Source: Pseudomonas viridiflava
GTDB taxonomy: Bacteria; Pseudomonadota; Gammaproteobacteria; Pseudomonadales; Pseudomonadaceae
DNA length: 64,000 nt
NCBI RefSeq assembly: GCF_900582195.1
Contig: NZ_UTHA01000188.1
Coordinates: 124,001-188,000 of the forward strand
Direction: 5' to 3'
Positions 53,346 to 61,777 of the stretch are shown here, in pieces. The notes under the pieces were generated by a model. It saw only the letters and a list, made by a program, of their open reading frames with translations. It was not told the origin of the DNA and made no database searches. Within the stretch, counting starts at the first letter, position 1. Each line of letters starts with the position of its first letter. Made by a program: the position numbers and the translations under genes.

Positions 53346-54267
53346 ACGAGCGTTTGGTGCGTTTTTGATGCAGCTGCGGATCGATGCCGGGCATCTGAAG
53401 ATTTCGACGTTTCTCGAAGATGTCAATATTCCTTTCTCGGCTAATTACTACCGCGACGTAGAGGCAGGAAGAAAATACCTGAGCATCGATGCCGCCGTAG
53501 AGTTGCATGATCACTTGGGTATCGATGTCGACAGTAAAGCCAGCTTTGATTATTACTGGCACTACTTCAGAGATCTGTTGCCGGGCGATGTGCATGAAAT
53601 GTTATTTGGCAAAGGTGTCGAGGTCACCGATCTTTCTTCGAGAATCGAACTCAGAGAGCATGATTCGAAGATATTGCGTCGGGCATTGAGCCTGAGCCGC
53701 TACGAGCGGGAGTTCATTATTACCGAAGAGGTGATCAAGGCATTCGAAGAGAACTTCGAACTGCTGCCATTGATGACCTACCTGTATATGGTGGACAGCG
53801 CTGGCGTTGCGGAAATGCAGCTGGTTTGCCAGCAGCTTGGCCTTGCTTATGATCAACGGACCGAAGCTTTTCTGAATCTTGTCTCCAAGGAGCGCGACGC
53901 CCCCCAAGAGCCGTTTGTCCGTCATGCGCCCACGCTGAGGATGCCAAGGTCTGTTGACGCATTGAAGTTGAAGGATATGTTCCTGCGCCATGAGGTGGAA
54001 CGATCACTGCTCAAACCTGAAAAAAGTGAATACTTTGATGTTTCAGGTTCTTTCAAGTACAGCTCGATGGTGACCCTGAAAGACGCGGAAATAGAGCAGA
54101 TTCAGGATCGTCTCGTCGATCTGTTTTCCTTGATTGAAGTGCATAACAAATCAGGTACTCAACTTGAGGATTCAGGTGCTCAGCCTTACTTCTTCGGCCT
54201 GATTGTTTCGGGCCGTCCCGAATACGACGGGCGTGCTGCCCGAACAGCGAAAGAAGATAAAGAGTAA
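53335..54267 (+). CDS. XRE-like putative regulator of the cluster
   Basis: A 310-residue soluble protein. Residues 7-65 fit an XRE-type helix-turn-helix (FGAFLMQLRIDAG, YYRDVEAGRKYLSIDAAVELHDHLGID), where RDVEAGR is the usual recognition-helix end. The remainder is helical with no known motif and may bind a ligand. The TTG start at 53335 overlaps the tRNA-editing gene by 11 bases and has AGAGG upstream; no ATG occurs until residue 12. Base composition is visibly low in GC. Control of the operon from within is the likely role. Confidence 0.6.
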   Translation: MENKRAFGAFLMQLRIDAGHLKISTFLEDVNIPFSANYYRDVEAGRKYLSIDAAVELHDHLGIDVDSKASFDYYWHYFRDLLPGDVHEMLFGKGVEVTDLSSRIELREHDSKILRRALSLSRYEREFIITEEVIKAFEENFELLPLMTYLYMVDSAGVAEMQLVCQQLGLAYDQRTEAFLNLVSKERDAPQEPFVRHAPTLRMPRSVDALKLKDMFLRHEVERSLLKPEKSEYFDVSGSFKYSSMVTLKDAEIEQIQDRLVDLFSLIEVHNKSGTQLEDSGAQPYFFGLIVSGRPEYDGRAARTAKEDKE

Positions 54268-54274
54268 TTATGGA

Positions 54275-54296
54275 GAGGACGGTATGCACCGTCCTC
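54275..54296 (+). terminator. Hairpin between regulator and FAD oxidase genes
   Basis: GAGGACGGT and ACCGTCCTC form a perfect 9-base-pair stem with the loop ATGC. It begins 8 bases after the regulator stop. There is no T run, so it may adjust relative expression of the two halves of the operon rather than end it. Confidence 0.5.
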
Positions 54297-54367
54297 CCTG
54301 TTGGATGAACTGCGTCAGTCGACTGCTCAAAGGAGTGCGCGGGATGGCGCAGCAATGCGACCGATAA
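54284..54367 (+). CDS. Possible 27-codon small ORF
   Basis: The ATG in the hairpin loop begins a 27-residue frame with three cysteines (starting MHRPPCWMNC) that ends at TAA 43 bases before the FAD oxidase gene. A GGAG lies upstream but is inside the hairpin. There is no family or codon evidence; listed because it lies in an otherwise empty 142-base gap of the operon. Confidence 0.2.
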   Translation: MHRPPCWMNCVSRLLKGVRGMAQQCDR

Positions 54368-54409
54368 AAACAAATCGGACAGTGATCAGTTAAAACAGGG
54401 ACGAGAGTA

Positions 54410-55792
54410 ATGAATACGCAGGTAATTGAAAAACTGTGTCAGCTGTTTGGCGAGCGCGTACGGCTTGAACACAGCATCCGGCAACAATTCTGCCAGGCGC
54501 CTCCCGGCGTCCAGTTGAGCCCGCCCGATGCCATCGTCACGGTTCGAAGCGAGCAGGAAATCGTTGAGGTTGTGTCGCTCTGCCACGAATACGGCGTGGC
54601 AGTCATTGCCGCGGGAGCGCGCTCATCCCTCGAGGGGCAAATCAACGCGCCGCAGGGCGGCGTCTGTATCGACTGTTCCGAGATGAACGCAATTGTCGGC
54701 ATCAATACGACCGATATGACCGCCACGGTTCAGCCGGGTGTCACCCGCGAACAATTGAACAGTCACTTGCGCGACACGGGGCTGTTTTTTTCAGTCGATC
54801 CTGGTGCCAATGCTTCGATGGGCGGAATGGCTGCGACACGCGCCTCAGGGACCAACTCCGTGCGCTACGGGACGATGGCTGCCAATGTCAAAGCGGCACG
54901 CTGGGTAATGGCTGACGGAACGGTGGCGCAAATCGGCTCAAGAGCGCCCAAATCCGCCATGGGCCTGGATCTGCTGGCGATTGCCGTGGGTTCGGAAGGA
55001 ACTCTTGGACTGTTCAGCGAGCTGGACGTCAGATTGCATCCGGTGCCGGAAGCGATTGTCGCTGGCGTCTGCTCGTTTGCCTCTGTCGATGATGCGGTGC
55101 AAACGGTGGCCAGTGCACTCGGCCAAGGCCTCTCGGTCGCACGCATCGAACTGTTGGATGTCACTGCCGTTCGCGCCTGCAACGCTTACTCTCCTTCGTT
55201 GAATTTGCCGGAAAATCCCCATCTGTTTCTTGAGTTCCACGGTGACACCTCAACCGTCGCCAGTAGCGTTGAAGGCTTTATCGACTGCGCGCATGAGTTT
55301 GGCGGCCAACTGAAAATTTCCCATCGGCTCGAAGAGCGCACGGCCCTGTGGAAGGCCCGGCATGACGCCTGGTGGGCATTTCATGCGTATTACAAAGGGC
55401 GCAAGGGGCTGGCCACGGACGTCTGTGTCCCGCTGTCATCCCTGAGTGCCTGCATCAGCGCTACCGTGGCAGACATCGCCGATTCCGGGCTGGATGCGCC
55501 GTTGATCGGCCACGTCGGCGACGGCAACTTTCACCTGTTGATCATGCTTCAGGAAGGTGAAGACGAAAGCGTGTCGATTCAAGCCTTCCTCAGTCGTTTG
55601 TCGAGTCGGGCATTGTCGTTCGGCGGAACCGTGAGCGGTGAGCATGGCGTCGGCGAGGGCAAAGTGAAATGGATGTCGGCCCAGCACGGCGCGGCGCTCG
55701 ACTGCATGCGGGCGATCAAAGCGGCACTGGACCCAGCGAACATCCTCAACCCCGGCAAGATGTATCACCCACGCACTGTCGATGCTCAATAA
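54410..55792 (+). CDS. FAD-linked oxidase, GlcD/D-lactate dehydrogenase family
   Basis: A 460-residue flavoprotein. The PCMH-type FAD-binding domain covers about 35-215 (SEQEIVEVVSLCHEYGVAV, the ATVQPGVTREQLN strand and DPGANASMGGMAATRASG), and the C-terminal domain has GHVGDGNFHLLI and SGEHGVGEGK, the metal and substrate-binding motifs of 2-hydroxyacid dehydrogenases such as GlcD, D-lactate and D-2-hydroxyglutarate dehydrogenases. It should oxidise a 2-hydroxy acid to a 2-oxo acid, which the cluster aminotransferase could then aminate. It starts the second half of the operon. Confidence 0.87.
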   Translation: MNTQVIEKLCQLFGERVRLEHSIRQQFCQAPPGVQLSPPDAIVTVRSEQEIVEVVSLCHEYGVAVIAAGARSSLEGQINAPQGGVCIDCSEMNAIVGINTTDMTATVQPGVTREQLNSHLRDTGLFFSVDPGANASMGGMAATRASGTNSVRYGTMAANVKAARWVMADGTVAQIGSRAPKSAMGLDLLAIAVGSEGTLGLFSELDVRLHPVPEAIVAGVCSFASVDDAVQTVASALGQGLSVARIELLDVTAVRACNAYSPSLNLPENPHLFLEFHGDTSTVASSVEGFIDCAHEFGGQLKISHRLEERTALWKARHDAWWAFHAYYKGRKGLATDVCVPLSSLSACISATVADIADSGLDAPLIGHVGDGNFHLLIMLQEGEDESVSIQAFLSRLSSRALSFGGTVSGEHGVGEGKVKWMSAQHGAALDCMRAIKAALDPANILNPGKMYHPRTVDAQ

Positions 55793-55828
55793 GCATCTTT
55801 TTTTCATTTTTACGGACGGATATGAAAG

Positions 55829-57064
55829 ATGCGCCATATTTTGATCGTTGGAATCAACAAGGTTTCCATCAAGTACGTTTGCGATGCGATCCGCAGCGTG
55901 GGTTTCGAGCCGATTCTGTCCGTTGACCCATCGGGTTTTCACGGCACGGCCAAATCTATATTCGAGGGCGTCACCTGCATTCCAGGATTCAGTGATGCAG
56001 ACGCCTTGTCTTCCTACTTGAAGACTCATGCAGAATTGGCAGGTCGGATTCACAGCATTACAACCTTCTTTGATGAACTGTTTCCCGTGGTATCGGCGAT
56101 TGCCGAAGAGTTTGGTTTCAATGCGCCGCCAGCCGTATTTGCCAAATTGTCGTCCAAGGAATTCGTCGGGCGTTTGGTACCTGAACATGTTCCGGCCGAG
56201 TCCTGCGTTTCGCTGGCCGATGCCACCCTCGACATTCCGTGGTTGACGCCGGGTGTGGGCAACGACGTGGTGCTGAAACCCTCGGTTGGTTCAGGTGCGG
56301 TGGCCACGATGCTGCTGACTATCGCGGCGGATGCCGATCCGGCCGAAGTGATCAGGTCAGCGATTCTGCAGAGCGGAATCGATCATCCTGAAAACATCAC
56401 CTGGATTGTTCAGGCGCATTGCGTGGGCGATCTCGTCAGCATGGAAGGGTTTGCACAGAACGGGCAGGTGACGTTCCTTGGCGTGTCCAAACGTGATCGT
56501 GTCGGTTTCACCGAAGTGGCCAACCGGTTTCCAGCCAATGGGGTAATCGCTTCCTCCGTTCGTTCGAAAATGGAGACGGCCGTGCGCGACCTGATCAAGC
56601 GCTCGAAATTCGATAACGGTTTCTTTCATTGCGAGTTTATCGCCACCCCGGCCACGGCTTATCTGATCGACGCCAACATGGGACGTCTGGGCGGCGCAAG
56701 TATCGTCGAGCAAATTGCCTTGGCCTATGACCTGGCGCCGGCGACCGTGCTGCAACAGGTTGCGTTGCTGCCGTTGGGATTGCTGGAAGGCACGCTTCAC
56801 TACTCACCTGTCGAACAGTGTCGACAGACCTTGAGTTACTGGTATTGCCTGGACCATGAGGCCGTCGTGCATGACTGGGAGATACCGCCGCTGGCGTCCA
56901 TTCATACGCCAATCGCCAATGTCGGCAGCCTGATCGTACCGATCGGTACGTCCGACTACGCATGGATCGGCATGCTGACCGGCTACGCCGACGTGGTCGT
57001 GGACGAGATCGCTCAAGTGCGCGTTCTGACTGATCGCGGCCCTAGAAGCCCGGTATTCCAATGA
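55829..57064 (+). CDS. ATP-grasp ligase, probable amino acid ligase
   Basis: A 411-residue ATP-grasp enzyme. After an N-terminal pre-ATP-grasp domain (MRHILIVGINKVSIKYV), the ATP-grasp core is at about 110-300: SSKEFVGRLVPEH, VVLKPSVGSGAVAT, the FHCEFIATPATAYLIDANMGRLGG metal-binding segment (FHCEF..IDANMGR). The family to which BacD and other dipeptide ligases belong joins a carboxylate to an amine with ATP. Together with the MFS exporter it suggests that a dipeptide or amide is made. Which amino acids are joined cannot be told. The last bases overlap the MFS start (ATGA). Confidence 0.82.
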   Translation: MRHILIVGINKVSIKYVCDAIRSVGFEPILSVDPSGFHGTAKSIFEGVTCIPGFSDADALSSYLKTHAELAGRIHSITTFFDELFPVVSAIAEEFGFNAPPAVFAKLSSKEFVGRLVPEHVPAESCVSLADATLDIPWLTPGVGNDVVLKPSVGSGAVATMLLTIAADADPAEVIRSAILQSGIDHPENITWIVQAHCVGDLVSMEGFAQNGQVTFLGVSKRDRVGFTEVANRFPANGVIASSVRSKMETAVRDLIKRSKFDNGFFHCEFIATPATAYLIDANMGRLGGASIVEQIALAYDLAPATVLQQVALLPLGLLEGTLHYSPVEQCRQTLSYWYCLDHEAVVHDWEIPPLASIHTPIANVGSLIVPIGTSDYAWIGMLTGYADVVVDEIAQVRVLTDRGPRSPVFQ

Positions 57065-58245
57065 TCTATTTCGTGCGGTTTCTTTCGTCTGCAGCCTGGA
57101 GCTGTTTCTACCCGTTCATGGCCATCTGGCTCAACTCGACCGTGGGCTTGAGCACCAGTGCTGCCGGCGTTGTCGTCGGCTTCGCCATTGTTTCAAACCG
57201 CATTGGCGCATTGGCCTTTCAAGGGATGCTGGACAAGGTTGACCGACGGCGGGAAATTGCCCTTGCGTTGTTCTGTGTGGCGGTCGCCGCTTGCTGCATG
57301 TTGCTGACGGCAGCGCTGGGGATCACCCACACACTGCTGTGGATCGCACTGGTGGTAGTGTTCGGAGTCGCGAATTCGATTGCTACGATTTCCCAGATTT
57401 CCTACATCGTTCAGTACTTTGGTGAGGCCGAGCATGAACGTGTTCTGTCCTACGAAAATGTCGCTGCCAACGCTGGCGCTGGCGTTGCGCCCTTTGTTGC
57501 GTCGTTGATTCTGGCCGGCGCGGGTTACTGGTTTGTCGCCTTGCCATTACTGTTAGGCGTGATGGCAACCGCGTCCACCACGCTGATTCCTCATGTGGCC
57601 CGGTCAGCGGGATTGCAGCCAGCGGGTAATGCCTCCTTGGCCGGACTGCCCGAGGCTTCGCCCAAGGTTGTTGCCTTCATGGCCATCAACTTTTTGACGA
57701 TGATGGGTTATGCACAGTTTTATTACGTGTTTCCTACCTACGCGACCGAACGCTTTTCCAGTGAGCTGGTGGGCATCCTGTTTCTGGTCGCCAGCGGCAT
57801 CATCATTTTCAGCCAGGTTTACGTAACTGCGCTTTTTCAGCGGGTGTCGCGTTTGTCGCGGGTGATTGTCTCAAACCTGTTGATCGGCGCGGGTTGCCTG
57901 CTGTTGACCATTTCCTCGCAAGCTCAGGCGGTTCTGTTTCTGGTCGTGGTGTTCATCGTGATTGGCGAGATGATTTGTGGCCCGTTGTATCAGGCCCAAG
58001 CCGTGAAGATATGGCGCGGGCGCAGCTCTGTCGCGATGGCGGTGCAGACCTGTGTGTGGGGGGCCGCCGAAGCCACCGCTGCGGTTCTCGGACTTCTGGC
58101 CGTCGCGCAAGAACTCAGCTTTCTGTCCTTCCTGCTGGGATTTGCCGCCTGCGTCATCGCAGCCGTCGGCGCGTGGGTGTCGATGGCCATGAAGCGTCCG
58201 CTTATCGGCATTGAAATCGAGCAGAGGTCTGCCCAGACATCCTGA
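57061..58245 (+). CDS. MFS exporter of the cluster
   Basis: A 394-residue major facilitator superfamily protein with about 12 membrane helices. The loop 2-3 basic motif is represented by FQGMLDKVDRRREIAL. There is a central cytosolic loop around 180-195. It ends the operon, coupled by a 4-base overlap with the ATP-grasp gene; in bacilysin-type clusters the exporter gives immunity next to the ligase. The likely role is efflux of the product. Confidence 0.85.
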   Translation: MIYFVRFLSSAAWSCFYPFMAIWLNSTVGLSTSAAGVVVGFAIVSNRIGALAFQGMLDKVDRRREIALALFCVAVAACCMLLTAALGITHTLLWIALVVVFGVANSIATISQISYIVQYFGEAEHERVLSYENVAANAGAGVAPFVASLILAGAGYWFVALPLLLGVMATASTTLIPHVARSAGLQPAGNASLAGLPEASPKVVAFMAINFLTMMGYAQFYYVFPTYATERFSSELVGILFLVASGIIIFSQVYVTALFQRVSRLSRVIVSNLLIGAGCLLLTISSQAQAVLFLVVVFIVIGEMICGPLYQAQAVKIWRGRSSVAMAVQTCVWGAAEATAAVLGLLAVAQELSFLSFLLGFAACVIAAVGAWVSMAMKRPLIGIEIEQRSAQTS

Positions 58246-58326
58246 GGGTGGGGGATGCATTCAGTCGCCAGGTTTTGCTGTCGGTTGTTTTGCACGCAAT
58301 CAGGAGAAAGCCCACTGAAACGTGCT

Positions 58327-58361
58327 CCCGTAGGAGCTGCCGAAGGCTGCTCCTGCACGGG
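58327..58361. repeat. Single REP hairpin, GGAGCTGCCGAAGGCTGC family
   Basis: CCCGTAGGAGC and GCTCCTGCACGGG pair around an 11-base loop. It lies between the convergent MFS and EEP genes and is the first backbone-type repeat right of the accessory region. The same family occurs as a doublet at 2804-2894. Confidence 0.75.
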
Positions 58362-58371
58362 ATTATCTCGA

Positions 58372-59451
58372 TTATGGGGCGGCGGGGAGCAGGAAGCGGG
58401 CGATCACCGGTAAATGATCAGAGATGCGCAAGGTATCGTCCTGCCGCACCATCGCCTCGACCCGTTTAATCTTCGGGCTGTAGAACAGATAGTCGACCGT
58501 ACGATCCGGGCCATTCAGGCCTGGGTCGTTGGGGTAGTGGGTCAGCCATCGGGAACGGTCGATGCCGCCAGCTTCGTTGTTGGTCGGGATCATCGGGTAC
58601 TTGTCCCACAGCAGGTGCAGTTCGCTGTCGGCGGAGTACGGCGTGCGTTGCTCGGCAGGCAAGCGACGATATTGACCCAGCGGCAGCAGATTGAAGTCGC
58701 CACCGATCAACCACGGCAGGCCCTGGCTTTCGTACTTGTCGAGCACTTTGGCCACGGCGCTCACTTGCGCCTGCAACGTGTCATCGGGTCGCCTGGCACG
58801 CTCCAGATGGGTATTGAACACGGTCAGTTGCCCACCATCGCTCAGGGGCAGCTTGGTTGCGAGCAGGGCATCTTTTGGCTGGAACTGACGGCTGATGAAG
58901 TTGGCTGAGGCGACCGGTAATTGCAGGCGCTCGGCGTGTTCGATGCGGTAGCGGCTCAGGGTCGCCAGTTGTCGGCCGACACTGCCGAAAATATGCGCGT
59001 CGGGGACGAATTCAGCTTTCCAGTCAAACGCGCTGGCGCTGCAGGGGTACAGGTCGGCAACGCGTTCCTGCAATAACTTGAGCTGATCCTGGTAGTCGCT
59101 GACCTTGGCACCGACATCCAGCTCCTGCAACAGCACCACATCAGGCTGCTCATCGCGGATTACCCGCGCCACTTCGTCTAGGCTGAAGGCCATGTCTTCC
59201 AGGGTCGGCGCTTCATCGTTGCCCTGGGCCAGATCATTCCAGAACACGTAACGCTTGCCGGCGAGGTACTGCACGTTCCAGGTCATGACTTTCAGCGCCT
59301 GGCCCGGCACCAGCGTCGGCGGCGTTCCCGTGCAACTGACCGGCAGGGTTTCGCGGGCGTCGGGGCGCCAGGTCAGACTGAAGATCAGCGCGCCGATCAG
59401 GACGAGGGCGAGCACGGCAAGTAACAGGGTGTAGCGCAGTAGACGGGTCAT
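58372..59451 (-). CDS. Endonuclease/exonuclease/phosphatase family protein, membrane-anchored
   Basis: A 359-residue EEP-superfamily hydrolase with one N-terminal membrane helix (LLLAVLALVLIGALIFSLT, about 7-25), so the catalytic domain is probably periplasmic. The metal and catalytic motifs are MTWNVQYLAG, LLQELDVG, NTHLE, IGGDFNLLP and ISDHLPVIA. Relatives include DNases, sphingomyelinases and phosphoinositide phosphatases; the substrate is unknown. The ATG at 59451 is chosen over 59490 because the membrane helix follows it directly. Confidence 0.85.
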   Translation of the reverse strand: MTRLLRYTLLLAVLALVLIGALIFSLTWRPDARETLPVSCTGTPPTLVPGQALKVMTWNVQYLAGKRYVFWNDLAQGNDEAPTLEDMAFSLDEVARVIRDEQPDVVLLQELDVGAKVSDYQDQLKLLQERVADLYPCSASAFDWKAEFVPDAHIFGSVGRQLATLSRYRIEHAERLQLPVASANFISRQFQPKDALLATKLPLSDGGQLTVFNTHLERARRPDDTLQAQVSAVAKVLDKYESQGLPWLIGGDFNLLPLGQYRRLPAEQRTPYSADSELHLLWDKYPMIPTNNEAGGIDRSRWLTHYPNDPGLNGPDRTVDYLFYSPKIKRVEAMVRQDDTLRISDHLPVIARFLLPAAP

Positions 59452-59526
59452 GGCTCGGCTTATAGCGTTACAGAAAGTGGCCTCGAGCATACCTGACGGC
59501 TGTCTCGAAGCCCAAGCGCAGTGCTG

Positions 59527-60201
59527 TCAGACCACTCTGTCACGTTTGTCAGGCAATTCGCTGATGAGCATGAACAGGCGGAACAACACCACGCTCGTGA
59601 ACAGTTGCAGGAAGCTGTGAGCACTGTCGAGCAGAATCGCGATCACCGGATTTTGCGGCTCAGGGTAGACCGCCAGTGTCGCCTCTTTGAGTAACCACAG
59701 CGGCGTCATCACGCAGAGAATGCACAGCAGGATCCGCCAGAAATGCCCACGGGTCAGGCGCAGGCTTTCTTTCATCGCCTGCAATGGCCCCATGCCGCGC
59801 AGCACCAGCAGGTATTCGCCGAATGCGAGCATGACCATCAACATCAGGCCCGGCAGGAAATACAGCGACAGACCCAACAGGATCAACAAGGTATTGAGCG
59901 CCGTGAGCAGCGCGAAGCGCGGCCACAGGGTGGCGGCCATCGCCAGCAGATCACGGTTGCGCGGCGCCTCGCCACGGCTGCGTGCATCGAGGAAGAGAAT
60001 CAGGGCGGCGGTGTACAGCGGATATACCAGCAGCCCGACGACGATACTGATCGCCGAGATGTTTTCCGGCCCGCTGGCGCGATCGACCACCTGCTGCAGG
60101 AACGCTTCGAATATCACCAGTGGCAGGCACAACTGCACGATGCTGCCCAAATGGCGTTTGAAAAAATACAGAGAGTCGCGCAGCACTTCGAGGGCATTCA
60201 T
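59527..60201 (-). CDS. YciC-like inner-membrane protein
   Basis: A 224-residue polytopic membrane protein with about five or six helices. The segments RFALLTALNTLLILLG and FGEYLLVLRGMGPLQAMKESLRLTRGHFWRILL (of which GMGPLQAMKESLRLTRGHFW is the core) fit the YciC/UPF0259 family, of unknown function. It is leftward and possibly cotranscribed with the EEP gene 75 bases downstream. Confidence 0.75.
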   Translation of the reverse strand: MNALEVLRDSLYFFKRHLGSIVQLCLPLVIFEAFLQQVVDRASGPENISAISIVVGLLVYPLYTAALILFLDARSRGEAPRNRDLLAMAATLWPRFALLTALNTLLILLGLSLYFLPGLMLMVMLAFGEYLLVLRGMGPLQAMKESLRLTRGHFWRILLCILCVMTPLWLLKEATLAVYPEPQNPVIAILLDSAHSFLQLFTSVVLFRLFMLISELPDKRDRVV

Positions 60202-60379
60202 CAGTCGGTATCGCAGGTCGAAAACAGTGGCTCACTTTAACCGATGATGGCTGGCGCGACACAAACGTAAACATTCGGTAAAGGTCATTGAAACGTTTTG
60301 TCACCGTCTCCATTACAGGAGAGCACCTCGGCCAATGTGGACGAGGGCAACGTTATCCCCGGCAATCTACGAGGTCGCC

Positions 60380-61138
60380 ATGAACAGCGAAGAGCAAACC
60401 CTGATCGATGGACTGTTTTCCCGGCTGCAACAGGCCGAAACGGAGGCAGCCCCGCGCGATGCCCAGGCCGAGGCGCGGATCAAGGAACACCTGACACGCC
60501 AGCCAGCGGCAGGTTATTTCATGACCCAGGCGATTCTGGTGCAAGAGGCTGCGCTCAAGAGCCTCGACGAACAGAACAAGCAGCTGACTCAGCAAGTCCA
60601 GCGTTTGCAGGCTGAGTTGCAATCGGCGAAGGCCCAGAGTGCCGCGCCGGCGCCGAGCAGCGGTGGTGGTTTCCTGTCGAGCATCTTTGGTGGCAGCCCG
60701 CGTCCGGCGCCGACTCAGAGTGCCGCCCCGGCGTCGACCGGAGGCTGGCGTGACCCGGCACCGCAGCAGAATTACGGCGCACCCGCACCACAACAGAATT
60801 TCGGTGCAGCACCGCCTAATTACGCTCAGCAAGCGGCTCCCGCAGCAGGCAGCAGCTTCCTCGGCGGTGCCTTGAAAACCGCCGCCGGTGTGGCGGGTGG
60901 CGTGATGCTGGCGCAGGGCATCAGCAGCCTGTTCCATCACAATCAGCAGCCGGAAGAAATCGTTGAAGTGATCAAGGAAGAGCCGGCGCAGGTCGCCGAC
61001 CAGAGCAACAACGGCTGGGGCGATGACCAGCGTGTGGCCGATAACGGCTTCTCTGGCAACGACCAGGGCGGGTTCACCGACACCGACTACGGCAACAACA
61101 ATTCTTCCTTCTTTGATGACGACGATTCCTACGTCTGA
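60380..61138 (+). CDS. DUF2076 family protein
   Basis: A 252-residue protein matching DUF2076. The N-terminal part (EEQTLIDGLFSRLQQAE, YFMTQAILVQEAALK) is helical and is followed by a coiled coil (about 55-90). A Pro/Ala/Gln-rich linker follows, then FLGGALKTAAGVAGGVMLAQ, then an acidic Asn-rich tail ending FFDDDDSYV. The function is unknown; relatives are periplasmic or envelope-associated in annotation, but I see no signal peptide. The ATG at 60380 is internal to a longer frame opening at 60335. Confidence 0.82.
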   Translation: MNSEEQTLIDGLFSRLQQAETEAAPRDAQAEARIKEHLTRQPAAGYFMTQAILVQEAALKSLDEQNKQLTQQVQRLQAELQSAKAQSAAPAPSSGGGFLSSIFGGSPRPAPTQSAAPASTGGWRDPAPQQNYGAPAPQQNFGAAPPNYAQQAAPAAGSSFLGGALKTAAGVAGGVMLAQGISSLFHHNQQPEEIVEVIKEEPAQVADQSNNGWGDDQRVADNGFSGNDQGGFTDTDYGNNNSSFFDDDDSYV

Positions 61139-61276
61139 TTCACCATTCGTCCGGAGCCCCTGAGGGCTCCGGGCCGATTATTCGCGGAACCTTCCTTCGG
61201 ACTGGCATACTGAGCGCCTTTTTCGGGCCTGGCGCCTGATCCCGCTTTGTGCGCTTGCGCGCCCACAGGAACTCCG

Positions 61277-61756
61277 GTGAAAAAAATCGCAGTGTTCGCC
61301 GACGTGCAGAACCTCTACTACACCGTGCGTCAGGCCTATGGTTGTCACTTCAACTACGCCGCCTTGTGGGCCGACATCAGCAAGGACGGGCAGATCGTCG
61401 AGGCCTACGCCTACGCGATCGACCGGGGCGACAGCAAGCAGCAGCAGTTCCAGCAGATCCTGCGCAATCTCGGCTTCACCGTGAAGCTCAAACCCTACAT
61501 CCAGCGCAGCGACGGCTCGGCCAAGGGCGACTGGGACGTGGGCATCACCCTCGACATCATGGACGCCGCCGACCACGTCGACGAAATCGTCCTGGCCTCC
61601 GGTGACGGTGATTTCGACATGCTGCTTGAGCGCATCATCAGCAAACACGGCGTGCAAGCGGTCGCCTACGGCGTGCCCGGACTGACCGCCAACTCGCTGA
61701 TCCGCGCCGCCAGCCGTTACGTGCCGATTGAAGGCGCACTGCTTTTAAAGAATTGA
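61277..61756 (+). CDS. NYN-domain protein, LabA/DUF88-like
   Basis: A 159-residue PIN-like NYN domain. The acidic active-site set is visible: FADVQNLYY near residue 6, GDWDVGITLDIM near 80 and LASGDGDFDMLL near 99. NYN proteins are often RNases, so RNA cleavage is possible though untested for this branch. The GTG at 61277 has AGGA upstream; it gives VKKIAVFADVQN, the family N-terminus. It ends 21 bases before the exonuclease gene. Confidence 0.85.
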   Translation: MKKIAVFADVQNLYYTVRQAYGCHFNYAALWADISKDGQIVEAYAYAIDRGDSKQQQFQQILRNLGFTVKLKPYIQRSDGSAKGDWDVGITLDIMDAADHVDEIVLASGDGDFDMLLERIISKHGVQAVAYGVPGLTANSLIRAASRYVPIEGALLLKN

Positions 61757-61777
61757 TTTGACGGAGTACCACCCGGT

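Noticed and set aside
48849..58245. Bacilysin or tabtoxin cluster
   Set aside because: There is no prephenate decarboxylase (BacA-like), no cupin (BacB-like) and no beta-lactam synthetase-like gene. Only the general plan of ligase plus exporter is shared.
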